Source of the DNA: G965200765 sp965203865
Lineage (GTDB): Bacteria > Pseudomonadota > Gammaproteobacteria > Arenicellales > JAJDZL01
Direction: 5' to 3'
Length of the DNA: 64,000 nt
NCBI GenBank assembly: GCA_965203865.1
Contig: OZ241916.1
Location: 1,240,001-1,304,000, forward strand
Position 1 is the first letter of the stretch, and the number at the start of each line of letters is the position of its first letter. The notes under the pieces are model-generated. The model was not told where the DNA came from. It made no database searches and saw only the letters and a list, made by a program, of their open reading frames with translations. A program made the position numbers and the translations under genes. Of the stretch, positions 26,015-35,396 are shown piece after piece.

Positions 26015-27823
26015 CTAATTTCTTGGAAAACGCATTGAACGCCGATACGGGAAGACATCTTCCAATTCTCCAGCGCGAATCGACTCCTGCTTGCTCTTCC
26101 AGAACTCGGGTGTCATTAATTCCCCGTGAGTTTCAGCAAAATGTTCCCGAATCGCTGAGTGAACCAGAAAATATCGCTCAAATTCTTCCGGGAAAATATC
26201 TTCCTCGCTTACCGAAAACCATGGTACATCTGACATTTCCTCGTCAATTGTACGAGCAACGGGCATTTTTCGGATTTTGCATTCTGTAAGATAGCGAATT
26301 TCGTCATAGTCGTAGAAGACGACGCGATTGTTGCGGGTAACTCCAAAATTTTTCAGTAGCATGTCGCCAGGAAAAATATTTGCTGCGGCCATTTCGCGAA
26401 TTGCATCTCCGTATCCGCGAGCAAAATACTTCGCTTCTTCTTCGGTTACGTCGGAAAGACGAAGGTCCAAAGGAATCATGCGATGTTCAATATAGACATG
26501 TTCCAGTACAACTACTTCGTCGTCCACCGTTATAGACCGGCTGCAAGTGGACTCGAGCACATCAAGCAATTCTTTATTGAAGCGATTTTTAGGTAGTGCA
26601 ACCTGAGAGTATTCTAGTGTATCCGCCATTCTCCCTACGCGATCATGCTGCTTCACAAGGCGGTATTTTTCGATTACAGTAGAACGCGATACATCCTTTG
26701 GCGGTTCGAACTTGTCTTTAATCAGTTTGAATACATACTGGTAGGATGGCAGGGTAAATACCATCATTACAAGCCCTCGAGTACCGGGCGCCTCAATAAA
26801 TTCATCTGTAGAGTGAGCAAGATGATGAAGAAAATCTCGATAGAATGCTGTTTTTCCTTGCTTATGGAAACCAATCGCAGAATAAAGATCTGATTTGCTT
26901 TTTGCAGGAAGAACATCCATCAAGAAGCGAACCGTTGCCGAAGGAACTTCGGCGGATACCATGAAGTAAGCTCTTGAAAACCCAAAAACAGCATCAAGGT
27001 CAGCAGGTTCTAGTAGCAGGGCGTCAACATATACAGCCCCTTGCTCATTATTCAGAATCGGTACGATGAATGGTATGTTTTGATAGCCGTTGATCACTCG
27101 GCCTATCAAGTATGCCGCCTTGTTTCTGTAGAACAAAGATGCCAGAACATCAATTTGATAGTTTAACTGTATTGATCGTCGGTTACGCGGCAGAACTATC
27201 CCCAAGTGCCGCAAGATATTTCTTACGTCGCGCTGAATATTCTCAAATGGAAGTTGCAATTCGGTATCGTTGAGAATTGCAGCTATGGTTTTGCGCAACC
27301 CGTTTTTTGCAGGATAGTAGGTTTTATAAATGGGTTCGTCGGCTTGCAGGTATTCCTTGGATACTGAAGACCGAACAAATATGTTGGAACTATTGTAGTA
27401 CTGACGGTCAAATAATTTGCAAAATACAGAGTTGTAGTAGCTTTCTGCGAGTTCAGGCTGCCTGTGGTTTAACAGAAGTCGAATATAGCGAATCTTGACT
27501 TCTTCCCAAAGGGGCATGTCAAGCTCCTTGATTTGCATGTCATTGCGAAGAATATCAATGGTTTCCTGTACGCGCTGGTCATAGTAGTGAATTCGCTCCC
27601 GGGCTGCTTCTCGAACATCCAGCCATCGCGCCTCTTCAAATCGCTGCTTTGCTCCTGCTGTAATTTTCTGAAATATCGAAAAATGATGCTCAAAACCATT
27701 AAGAATAGTACTCGCGATTTTGATTGCGAGGTTTTTGTCTGGCGATTCTGCGGAATCGAAAGCTTCTTCCGGAGTTTCGCGTCTTTTGTGACTGGGTATC
27801 TTGAACGAGATAATTTCGGACAT
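26015..27823 (-). CDS. aceK: Isocitrate dehydrogenase kinase/phosphatase
   Basis: AceK phosphorylates and dephosphorylates isocitrate dehydrogenase, steering isocitrate to the TCA cycle or the glyoxylate shunt. The 602-residue protein is near the 570-610 residue family range. It opens with KIASTILNGFEHHFSIFQKIT (about 34-54, within the regulatory domain). The catalytic part has an ATP-binding Lys region (FKLIKDKFEPPKD), HVYIEHRMIPLDL (about 440-452) and GVTRNNRVVFYDYDEI (about 500-515), where the Asp residues of VVFYDYDEI bind metal. It is not beside isocitrate lyase, which lies 6 kb away; in E. coli both sit in aceBAK. AceK is largely confined to proteobacteria, supporting the lineage call. 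Confidence 0.95.
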   Translation of the reverse strand: MSEIISFKIPSHKRRETPEEAFDSAESPDKNLAIKIASTILNGFEHHFSIFQKITAGAKQRFEEARWLDVREAARERIHYYDQRVQETIDILRNDMQIKELDMPLWEEVKIRYIRLLLNHRQPELAESYYNSVFCKLFDRQYYNSSNIFVRSSVSKEYLQADEPIYKTYYPAKNGLRKTIAAILNDTELQLPFENIQRDVRNILRHLGIVLPRNRRSIQLNYQIDVLASLFYRNKAAYLIGRVINGYQNIPFIVPILNNEQGAVYVDALLLEPADLDAVFGFSRAYFMVSAEVPSATVRFLMDVLPAKSKSDLYSAIGFHKQGKTAFYRDFLHHLAHSTDEFIEAPGTRGLVMMVFTLPSYQYVFKLIKDKFEPPKDVSRSTVIEKYRLVKQHDRVGRMADTLEYSQVALPKNRFNKELLDVLESTCSRSITVDDEVVVLEHVYIEHRMIPLDLRLSDVTEEEAKYFARGYGDAIREMAAANIFPGDMLLKNFGVTRNNRVVFYDYDEIRYLTECKIRKMPVARTIDEEMSDVPWFSVSEEDIFPEEFERYFLVHSAIREHFAETHGELMTPEFWKSKQESIRAGELEDVFPYRRSMRFPRN

Positions 27824-28001
27824 CTTTCAATAGAACGCTTGGTTTGATTGTCAATTTATACTGGTATTGAACACATAGGGAGTACAAGGGTACTCCGTGT
27901 AGCTATAAAACCTGGTAGCTTATAGTTATAAAAAATCTTTTGCATTGAGACAACTGCCAAAATTACACGAATAAATGTATAGTGCATCAAGGAAACTGTG
28001 A

Positions 28002-28946
28002 TCAATTTGCAGGAATTTCCCGCTTTGCTCCAAAAGCACCAATCACCTGACCGCGCTCAAAATGTCCGCCCGCTTCATAATGGTTGTCGCCGTAGAATGT
28101 TCCTTTGATTCTATTATTTTCACTCCCTTGTTCGAAAATTCCATCCATCAGATTGATGTCGGTCCAGCCGCTGATAGTGCGGTCAGCACCTGTTTGCAAG
28201 TCTTTGACATTTTCGAACACGATGTTGGCTGTTGGGGAGGTATCGATACGATTTACAGTAATTTTCACATCTCCCTGAAGAATCGTTGAAGTACTCAAAT
28301 CTGCCGAGCTAGTTGCAAGGTCCAGCACTAGTATAACGCCTCTCCATTCAGCACTGCCCGAAGCTCCTCCCATTGGATTTCCTGTTGGTTTTGCACCAAA
28401 AGAGAATGCTGCATTTTGCGAATACAAAAATTCTCGTGCTCGGTAAAATGCAAATCGGTTTACTGCAAAGAAGCTTGAGTCCAGCATTCCACCTACGGCA
28501 GCCCGGCGGGCATCAAGTCCGGTATTTCGAAAATTCTTTAAATTATCGCTTCCTTGTCCGATTTGAGCAGTGCCTTTTTTCATGATTGGTTGAAAGGTTA
28601 GGCTAGGACTTAGCGGTTCTTGAAGAGACAAGGCGCCCGCTGGCTTTCCGGCTAGTGTAAACTGGCAAGTGCCGTCAGCGCAATTGCTCAATGCTCGAGA
28701 CATGCCATCAACAGACTTTACTGAAATATCGCTAGCTATCAAGGTGTTCGCCAAATTTCTGTGCTGTTTGACTATTTCCCTCAGTTCATTGGATGTGGCG
28801 TTGAAAATTTGGCCTTGGGCGATTGTTCTGGCACCTGAGGTATCAACAACTGCCCAGTTCTGACTGGTGTCACTAGAAGAGCTGCCAGCAATATTTGTGA
28901 AAGTCAGGGTCAATAGAAATAGAAAAAATTTGCGAGCCAGTTTCAT
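28002..28946 (-). CDS. Secreted protein with TbpB-like C-terminal barrel domain
   Basis: I take ATG at 28946 (complement), giving 314 residues. An upstream in-frame ATG at 29000 would add 18 odd residues ahead of the signal. The N-terminus MKLARKFFLFLLTLTFTNIAG is a signal peptide ending near GSSSS; no lipobox Cys follows, so it should be soluble in the periplasm or exported. The C-terminus (about 285-310) carries IKGTFYGDNHYEAGGHFE followed by VIGAFGAKRE, the TbpB_B_D pattern found in transferrin-binding-like lipoproteins and related solute-binding proteins. The segment WRGVILVLDLA (near 200) and GDVKITVN also fit that group. NCADGTC near 87 may form a disulfide. No iron-uptake or Slam gene is nearby. 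Function is unknown. Confidence 0.75.
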   Translation of the reverse strand: MKLARKFFLFLLTLTFTNIAGSSSSDTSQNWAVVDTSGARTIAQGQIFNATSNELREIVKQHRNLANTLIASDISVKSVDGMSRALSNCADGTCQFTLAGKPAGALSLQEPLSPSLTFQPIMKKGTAQIGQGSDNLKNFRNTGLDARRAAVGGMLDSSFFAVNRFAFYRAREFLYSQNAAFSFGAKPTGNPMGGASGSAEWRGVILVLDLATSSADLSTSTILQGDVKITVNRIDTSPTANIVFENVKDLQTGADRTISGWTDINLMDGIFEQGSENNRIKGTFYGDNHYEAGGHFERGQVIGAFGAKREIPAN

Positions 28947-29477
28947 TTTGCAACACCAATAATAGATTTTCGGTTTTTTTTTCCAGCACAGATTCGTCAA
29001 TGCAAAGGCAACCTATGTAAATAATTTCAAAACGGTAGAAAATATTTACAATATGACTCAAATTCTACCCGATTCAAAGTGCAAAGCATACAATTTCGTA
29101 TGCAAAATTGCCGGGTTTGAAATTTTTGCGAATAGACAACCTTCAACTTGAATGGATTGATTTTTCACAGCAGTATATTAAGTGATAATATATTAAAATG
29201 GCGGTATTGGAAATAGTGTATTTCCCCGGGCTATCAACTCAAAAGCAATAGTTGCGAGCGTTGTAACATTTGCAAGAATTTTCCAGTATGGTAAATCCTT
29301 TTGCACTTGGCAGTCTGAATATACTGTATTGATTTGATTTTTAATTTAAAAAATATTTGATAGAAACTAGAGCATTTGTTTGTGTTCGTAGCAAGTTCAG
29401 CATTTGCCCGACTAATCATATGCCTAAGCAAAATATATAGCGCATAGGAAATTTTTAAAGTTAGCCGAGATTGATTT
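28947..29477. other. Intergenic region between divergent genes, AT-rich
   Basis: About 530 bases separate the TbpB-like gene (minus) from the GcvT-type dehydrogenase (plus). The stretch is AT-rich and holds both promoters by position. I see no conserved ORF, tRNA, repeat or riboswitch in it. A CCCCGGG palindrome at about 29225 has no clear meaning. Confidence 0.6.
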
Positions 29478-31913
29478 ATGGATAGTCATGCAAGAGTTGT
29501 CATCATTGGCGGTGGTGTTGTTGGGGTCAGCACGCTTTACCATTTGGCAAAAAAAGGTTGGTCGGATGTAGTACTTTGCGAGCGAACAGAATTGACAGCG
29601 GGTTCGACATGGCATGCTGCCGGATTGCTGCCTTTGTTTAACATGAGCTACGCAGTAGGGCAGTTGCACAAGTATTCGGTCGACTTGTACAAATCCCTTG
29701 AACAAGAAACAGGACAGGACGTAGGATTTCATGTCAATGGCAACCTCAGGCTGGCTTGCACCCGGGACCGAATGGACGAATATCACAAGTACTGCGGTAC
29801 AGCGAACACTATCGGGGTACCGTTTGAAATTATCACTCCCTCTGAAGTAAAGGAATTGTGGCCGCTGATTAATACTGAAGGATTGGTCGGTGCCCTGTAT
29901 CATCCCGATGACGGACACATTGCTCCTGTTGACTTGACCAATGCACTGGCAAAAGGAGCGCGTTCTATGGGGGCAAAAATACACCAGCATACAGAAGTCA
30001 AAACGTTGACTAGAACTTCCTCAGGCGAATGGAAGGTTGGTACGGTAAATGGCGATATCACTTGCGAGCATGTTGTATGTGCTTCAGGCAACTATGCCCA
30101 GGATACAAGCCGGATTATCGGCATTAATATTCCCTCGATAGCTGTTCAGCACCAGTACATAGTGACGGATGAAGCAAAAGAGCTAAGGGAATACAGGGAT
30201 GCGGGCAATCCGGAATTGGCTGTTTTACGAGAATCTGATGCCTCGTACTATTTGCGAGAAGAGCGTATGGGATACATTTTGGGTCCTTATGAAATCGGTG
30301 CTCCTGCGGTTTTTGCCGAAGGAGTTCCCAGTACATTTGAAAAAGACCTGTTCCCGGGTGACCTTGATCGTTTGCTGCCCCATGTCGAAGCTGCAATAAA
30401 TCGCGTGCCTTCATTCGAAACCGCGGGCATAAAGGATATAGTAAACGGTCCGATTGCTTATACCCCCGACGGTAGTCCTCTTGTGGGACCTGCCTGGGAA
30501 TTGCCGAATGTATGGCTAAACGAAGGACACAGCTTTGGTGTTACTGCTGCGGGAGGAGCCGGATGGCAGCTTGCTGAATGGATAGTGGAAGGCGAGCCTG
30601 CCATTGATCTACTAGCCGTAGACCCGAGACGGTTCGGCGATTATGCCAGAGGCAAATATCTCGTTAAAAAGAATGAAGAAGCCTACGCAAATGTTTTTAC
30701 AGTGCACTACCCCGACGAAGAGCGTCCTGCTTGCAGGCCTGCAAAGACTAGTCCTATTCATGACAAACTGAATGACCTGGGGGCAGTCTGGGGGCAGCGC
30801 TATGGCTGGGAGAGGCCGAACTGGTTTGCTCCTGAAGGCGTAGAAGCAGTAGATGACTGGAGTTTTCGCAGATCCGCGTACTTTGAGCACGTAGGCAATG
30901 AGCACAATAATGTGCGCAACAACGCGGGAATAATTGATATTACCAGTTTTTCAAAGTTCAGAGTCTCCGGTATAGATGCAGAATCCTATTTGGATAGACT
31001 GGTTTCCCGAAAGTTGCCCCGTTCGCCCGGACGCGTGCAGCTGGCGCATGCGTTGACAAAAAATGGCGGCGTACGAAGCGAGTTTACAATTACGCGAAAT
31101 CAAGACGATTCATTTTATCTGGTTAGTTCAGGTGCGGCTGAAAGGTTTGACTGGAGTTATCTGAAAAAGCATCAACCTTCGGACGGTAGTGTTCAGTTGG
31201 AAAACATAACTACTTCTTACGCTACTTTGGTTGTTGCTGGCCCTAACTCCCGCAAGGTGCTCCAGAAGATTACGGATGCAGACTTGTCCAGCGATTCTTT
31301 CAAATGGCTGACGGCTCAGGATATTTATATTGGAATCGCGCCGGTACGAGCCATGCGGGTGAATTTCGTAGGCGAGCTAGGGTGGGAAATACATCATCCG
31401 GTGGAATACCAGCGTCATATTTTTGACCAACTGATGGAAGCAGGCGAGGAGTTCAATATTGGACAATGCGGAATGCGTGCGATGGATTCACTTAGAATCG
31501 AGAAGTCTTATCGCATGTGGGGACAGGATTTGACACGAGAATACACGATACTGGAAGCCGGGCTAGGAATTTTCGTGCACTTCGACAAAGGGGAGTTCAT
31601 CGGCCGAGACGCATTGCTGCGTCAGCAAGATAGTGGAATCCCCCAAGAGTTCGTAACTGTTGTAGTGGACAATATTTCGGATGCTGACCCGCTTGGAAAT
31701 GAACCTCTATGGGACGGGAATGAAATGATTGGCAGGGCCACGGCAGGTTCCTATGGACATTTCATTGAAAAAAGCCTTGCAATCGGATATGTGAAGTCGG
31801 GTTATGGCAAAATAGGCAATTGTTTTGAAATTGAGATACTGGGTAGCAGGTATCCTTGCACTGTAGTACAGAATTCACCTCATGACCCAGAAAATACCAG
31901 ACTCAAGTCATAG
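29478..31913 (+). CDS. GcvT-domain FAD-dependent oxidoreductase (dimethylglycine/sarcosine dehydrogenase-like)
   Basis: This 811-residue, two-part enzyme resembles dimethylglycine and sarcosine dehydrogenases. The N-terminal DAO-type FAD domain starts VVIIGGGVVGVSTLYHLAKKG (about 7-26) and includes STWHAAGLLPLF (about 47-58), where the His is the covalent FAD attachment site in characterised relatives. The C-terminal half (about 440-810) is a GcvT-like aminomethyltransferase domain that binds folate and captures the released formaldehyde; GELGWEIHHP and FGMRAMDSLRIEKSYRMWG-type text are typical. It would strip N-methyl groups from dimethylglycine, sarcosine or related secondary amines, giving electrons to ETF, and etfBA follow 41 bases downstream. 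With MttB it fits betaine demethylation. Exact substrate cannot be read. Confidence 0.9.
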   Translation: MDSHARVVIIGGGVVGVSTLYHLAKKGWSDVVLCERTELTAGSTWHAAGLLPLFNMSYAVGQLHKYSVDLYKSLEQETGQDVGFHVNGNLRLACTRDRMDEYHKYCGTANTIGVPFEIITPSEVKELWPLINTEGLVGALYHPDDGHIAPVDLTNALAKGARSMGAKIHQHTEVKTLTRTSSGEWKVGTVNGDITCEHVVCASGNYAQDTSRIIGINIPSIAVQHQYIVTDEAKELREYRDAGNPELAVLRESDASYYLREERMGYILGPYEIGAPAVFAEGVPSTFEKDLFPGDLDRLLPHVEAAINRVPSFETAGIKDIVNGPIAYTPDGSPLVGPAWELPNVWLNEGHSFGVTAAGGAGWQLAEWIVEGEPAIDLLAVDPRRFGDYARGKYLVKKNEEAYANVFTVHYPDEERPACRPAKTSPIHDKLNDLGAVWGQRYGWERPNWFAPEGVEAVDDWSFRRSAYFEHVGNEHNNVRNNAGIIDITSFSKFRVSGIDAESYLDRLVSRKLPRSPGRVQLAHALTKNGGVRSEFTITRNQDDSFYLVSSGAAERFDWSYLKKHQPSDGSVQLENITTSYATLVVAGPNSRKVLQKITDADLSSDSFKWLTAQDIYIGIAPVRAMRVNFVGELGWEIHHPVEYQRHIFDQLMEAGEEFNIGQCGMRAMDSLRIEKSYRMWGQDLTREYTILEAGLGIFVHFDKGEFIGRDALLRQQDSGIPQEFVTVVVDNISDADPLGNEPLWDGNEMIGRATAGSYGHFIEKSLAIGYVKSGYGKIGNCFEIEILGSRYPCTVVQNSPHDPENTRLKS

Positions 31914-31954
31914 TTCATAACAATCAATTTAATTTTTTTACTTAAGGAGCAGGA

Positions 31955-32704
31955 ATGAAAGTAGTTGTTCCAGTGAAACGCGTCATTGACGCAAATATCA
32001 AAGTCAGGGTAAAGGCTGACAATAGCGGTGTTGAGCTGAACAATGTCAAAATGGCGATGAACCCGTTTTGCGAAATTGCGGTTGAAGAATCAATTCGATT
32101 AAAAGAGGCGGGTGTAGCATCGGAAATTATTGTCGTTTCAGTGGGTCCGCAAAAGAGCCAGGAAACTATTCGCACAGGTCTGGCAATGGGTGCAGACAGG
32201 GGAATTCTGGTTGAAACTGAAACAGACCTTGAGCCTTTGGCGGTTTCAAAGCTGCTGAAGGCTGTCATTGACAAGGAAGCACCAGAATTGGTGATGATGG
32301 GCAAGCAGGCTGTGGACAATGACAACAATCAAACCGGACAAATGCTTTCGGCGCTTCTCGGTTGGTCTTTGGGAACATTTGTTTCTGATATTGAAGTTGA
32401 AGAGTCAGGATTTCGCGTTGTGCGAGAAGTGGACGGCGGGCTGGAGACCGTGCAACTCTCAAAACCAAGTGTGATCACGGTTGACCTGAGATTGAACGAA
32501 CCGCGATATGCATCGTTGCCGAATATTATGAAAGCCAGAAAAAAACCGATTGAAACTTATACGCCTGAAGAATTGAGTGTGGATGTCACGCCGCGAGTGA
32601 CTGTGCTGGAAGTTGTTGAGCCGCCATCAAGACAAGCGGGCGTAAAAGTTCAAAACGCAGAAGAATTGATTGAAAAACTAACCGAAGAAGCAAAGGTTCT
32701 ATGA
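31955..32704 (+). CDS. etfB: Electron transfer flavoprotein, beta subunit
   Basis: EtfB pairs with EtfA to carry electrons from acyl-CoA and methylamine dehydrogenases to the quinone pool through ETF:quinone oxidoreductase. The 249-residue protein starts MKVVVPVKRVID (family-typical) and contains NPFCEIAVEESIRLKE (about 39-54), the EtfB signature and recognition-loop region. VMMGKQAVDNDNNQTGQMLSALL (about 111-130) binds AMP. A GGAG ribosome site sits just before ATG 31955. It lies 41 bases behind the GcvT-FAD dehydrogenase and shares a 4-base overlap (ATGA) with etfA, so the three are probably one transcript. At least four dehydrogenases in this window could use it as acceptor. Confidence 0.95.
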   Translation: MKVVVPVKRVIDANIKVRVKADNSGVELNNVKMAMNPFCEIAVEESIRLKEAGVASEIIVVSVGPQKSQETIRTGLAMGADRGILVETETDLEPLAVSKLLKAVIDKEAPELVMMGKQAVDNDNNQTGQMLSALLGWSLGTFVSDIEVEESGFRVVREVDGGLETVQLSKPSVITVDLRLNEPRYASLPNIMKARKKPIETYTPEELSVDVTPRVTVLEVVEPPSRQAGVKVQNAEELIEKLTEEAKVL

Positions 32705-33636
32705 TGAGTATTCTTGTATTGATTGAGCATGACAATGAAGTCGTCAAGTCGTCCACGTTGAATACAGTTTCGGCTGCATTGCAGTTGGGTGGTGAAGTTC
32801 ACGGATTGGTTATTGGTACAAACTGCGATGCTGTCGCAAATGACGCTGCGGCAATCAAAGGCGTTTCCAAAGTAGTAAAAGTGGATTCAGGCGAGTATCA
32901 GTACGGTCTTGTGGAGAATGTGGCACCGGTCGTGCAAAGTGTTGCAGATTCCTATTCGCATGTGCTCGCACCGGCATCCACTTTCGGTAAAAACCTTATG
33001 CCGAGAGTGGCGGCATTGCTGAATGTACAGCAAATATCCGACATCAGTGAAATCGTAAGTGAAGATACATTCATTCGTCCAATCTATGCAGGCAACGCAC
33101 TGGCCAAGGTACGATCGTCAGATACAGTGAAATTGATAACAGTCAGAACTACTGCGTTTGACCCGGTAGAGCATGAAGGTGGAACGGGCACAGTTGAAGA
33201 ATTGTCTTTTCAGAGCGATGCAGGTTTATCTTCTTTTGTAAAGCATGATTTGACGCGAAGTGAACGACCTGAACTCACTACCGCACGGATTGTGATATCA
33301 GGGGGACGCGGAATGCAAAGCGGTGAAAACTTCAGCATGCTGGAGCATATTGCCGATTTGCTCGGCGGGGCGGTCGGAGCATCTCGTGCAGCTGTAGATG
33401 CAGGTTACGTTCCCAACGACTATCAAGTGGGCCAGACTGGAAAGGTAGTTGCTCCTGACCTTTATATAGCGGTTGGTATATCTGGAGCGATACAGCACTT
33501 GGCGGGCATGAAAGATTCCAAAGTAATCGTCGCGATTAACAAGGATGAAGAAGCCCCGATCTTTCAGGTTGCCGATTACGGTTGGGTCACTGATTTGTTC
33601 ACAGCGATACCAGAACTGGAGCAGGCGTTAAGTTAG
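32701..33636 (+). CDS. etfA: Electron transfer flavoprotein, alpha subunit
   Basis: EtfA is the FAD-binding subunit of ETF. The 311-residue protein has the usual N-terminal domain and the C-terminal flavin domain with VISGGRGMQSGENF (about 200-213), PNDYQVGQTGKVVAPDLYIA (about 238-257), a SGAIQHLAGM segment (about 261-270) and VAINKDEEAPIFQVADYG (about 278-295), all signatures of EtfA. Its start ATG overlaps the etfB stop. A strong hairpin follows within 100 bases of the stop. Confidence 0.95.
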   Translation: MMSILVLIEHDNEVVKSSTLNTVSAALQLGGEVHGLVIGTNCDAVANDAAAIKGVSKVVKVDSGEYQYGLVENVAPVVQSVADSYSHVLAPASTFGKNLMPRVAALLNVQQISDISEIVSEDTFIRPIYAGNALAKVRSSDTVKLITVRTTAFDPVEHEGGTGTVEELSFQSDAGLSSFVKHDLTRSERPELTTARIVISGGRGMQSGENFSMLEHIADLLGGAVGASRAAVDAGYVPNDYQVGQTGKVVAPDLYIAVGISGAIQHLAGMKDSKVIVAINKDEEAPIFQVADYGWVTDLFTAIPELEQALS

Positions 33637-33701
33637 TTTGCGGATAGTTTTGCTGGACTGGAGAATCCAGGAGTTCTGTTTGCTCGTTTAATACACTCGG
33701 T

Positions 33702-33734
33702 AAAAACGGCGAATTTTTGAAATTCGCCGTTTTT
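33702..33734. terminator. Bidirectional rho-independent terminator
   Basis: A perfect 15-base inverted repeat (arm AAAAACGGCGAATTT, loop TTG) lies between the convergent etfA (+) and aceA (-) genes. The GC core CGGCG/CGCCG is flanked by A5 on one side and T5 on the other, so it should stop transcription from both directions. Confidence 0.9.
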
Positions 33735-33768
33735 ATTGGAGTATCAGTTTTATATAAGAGGTAAAAAA

Positions 33769-35106
33769 CTAAAACTGAGCAGTTTCGGTTGAGTCCGCCA
33801 TCGCAACTGTAGAAACTTGACCCGCCCCGGCTGTAGCTTCGTTGACGGCATCAAAGTAACTGACACCAACCTCATGCTGATGTCGAGTAGCAGAAAAACC
33901 GTACTGTTCGGCAGCAAATTCAGAGTTCTGCAATCTTGCGTAGCCTTTCATCCCGTTTTCCAGATAGTTTCTGGCAAGGTCGAAACTTGAATAGTTCACA
34001 CTATGAAAGCTCGCCAGTGTTACGAATTGAAAGCGGTATCCCATTTTTGCAATATCGCTCTGAAAACCGGCAAGGCCCTCTTCGGAAAGATGCTTTGACC
34101 AGTTGAATGAAGGCGAGCAGTTGTAAGCCAGCATTTTACCCGGGAATTCCTTGCGAATAGCGTCTGCAAAAGTCTGGGCTTCTTCAAGGTCAGGCGTTGA
34201 TGTCTCCATCCATAGCAGATCTGCGTAGGGTGCATAAGCCAAACCTCGTGCGATGCACATGTCCATGCCGCCAGTAATTATGTAAAAGCCTTCTACAGTG
34301 CGCTTTCCGGTAATGAATGGCTTGTCCACTTCATCGATGTTGGACGTTAGCAATCGTGCAGCTTCGGCATCTGTTCTCGCTATTATCAGCGTGGGAACGC
34401 CCATTACGTCAGCTGCAAGTCGAGCGGTTGTCAAGTTGCGAATACCATGCGAAGTAGGGAGAAGCACTTTCCCGCCCAAATGTCCGCATTTTTTCTCTGA
34501 AGACAACTGGTCTTCATAATGTACGCCTGCGGCACCCGCCTTGATCATGGCCTTTGTAATTTCAAAGACATTCAGAGGTCCGCCAAATCCTGCTTCTGCG
34601 TCTGCAACAATTGGCATGAACCAGTCAATATCAGTAGTTTGTTGCCCGCTGAGTTGCTCCAGAGTTTGAATCTGGTCCTGACGAGTAAACGCATTGTTTA
34701 CCCGTTCGACAATCTGCGGGACTGAATTGGCCGGGTATAGCGACTGGTCGGGATAGGTTTGACCGGCGTTGTTTGCATCAGCAGCTACTTGCCAGCCCGA
34801 CAGGTATATGGCTTTTAAACCTGCCTTTACCTGTTGAACAGCCTGGCAGCCGGAATATGCCCCAAGCGCTGCAACATAGTCTTCATGTTTCAAAAACTTC
34901 CATAACTTTTCAGCGCCCAATTCTGCAAGTGTATGCCTGACTTGAACTGAACCGCGAAGCCGTTCCACTTCACTCCAGTCATAATTTCGACGAATTCCTT
35001 TCCATCGTTCAGGTGCATAGGAAGGAGCAGGAAACTCTTTTAAATTTTTTGGTGGATTTGTAGGCCAATTGTAATTGCCGTTAGCTGTTTGAAGCATTCG
35101 TTGCAT
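33769..35106 (-). CDS. aceA: Isocitrate lyase
   Basis: AceA cleaves isocitrate to glyoxylate and succinate, the first step of the glyoxylate shunt needed for growth on acetate-yielding substrates. The 445-residue length is that of the bacterial short isocitrate lyases (about 430-450). The active-site signature KKCGHLGGKVLLPTSH is present at about residue 205-220 with the catalytic Cys. VADAEAGFGGPLNVFE (about 166-181) binds the metal, and YNCSPSFNW (about 335-343) plus a C-terminal SQF-like tail complete the site. It is read alone; no malate synthase gene is in the window. Thiolase and ETF-linked oxidations elsewhere in the window would supply acetyl-CoA. Confidence 0.95.
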   Translation of the reverse strand: MQRMLQTANGNYNWPTNPPKNLKEFPAPSYAPERWKGIRRNYDWSEVERLRGSVQVRHTLAELGAEKLWKFLKHEDYVAALGAYSGCQAVQQVKAGLKAIYLSGWQVAADANNAGQTYPDQSLYPANSVPQIVERVNNAFTRQDQIQTLEQLSGQQTTDIDWFMPIVADAEAGFGGPLNVFEITKAMIKAGAAGVHYEDQLSSEKKCGHLGGKVLLPTSHGIRNLTTARLAADVMGVPTLIIARTDAEAARLLTSNIDEVDKPFITGKRTVEGFYIITGGMDMCIARGLAYAPYADLLWMETSTPDLEEAQTFADAIRKEFPGKMLAYNCSPSFNWSKHLSEEGLAGFQSDIAKMGYRFQFVTLASFHSVNYSSFDLARNYLENGMKGYARLQNSEFAAEQYGFSATRHQHEVGVSYFDAVNEATAGAGQVSTVAMADSTETAQF

Positions 35107-35396
35107 TTCCCCTGGATATAACGGTTTAGTAATTCAAATCAATAACGAAAAGTAGCATTTGTTTGAAGTATATCAGATTATGAGTCAATATATACTTTAT
35201 TCAAAATGCTGTGCAACAATTTTAGCAAAATTTGTTTTTTCATTGAAGAACTCTTGTAAATGGTAAGTATATTATGAATTAAATCTTTTGCATAATGAAA
35301 AATCTATTCGAAAATGTCGCAATGCACAAAAAAATATTTGTCCAAAAAATCAGTTGAACCAATAGCAATTAAGCGTTGCGTGATTGATTCTGCCTT

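Noticed and set aside
29424..29990. 188-residue minus-strand ORF over the start of the GcvT-FAD gene
   Set aside because: It is the antisense shadow of the conserved FAD-binding domain and has no recognisable motifs.
35107..35396. Gene between aceA and the oxoprolinase
   Set aside because: The stretch is AT-rich and only short frames without family features are present; it probably holds the aceA promoter.
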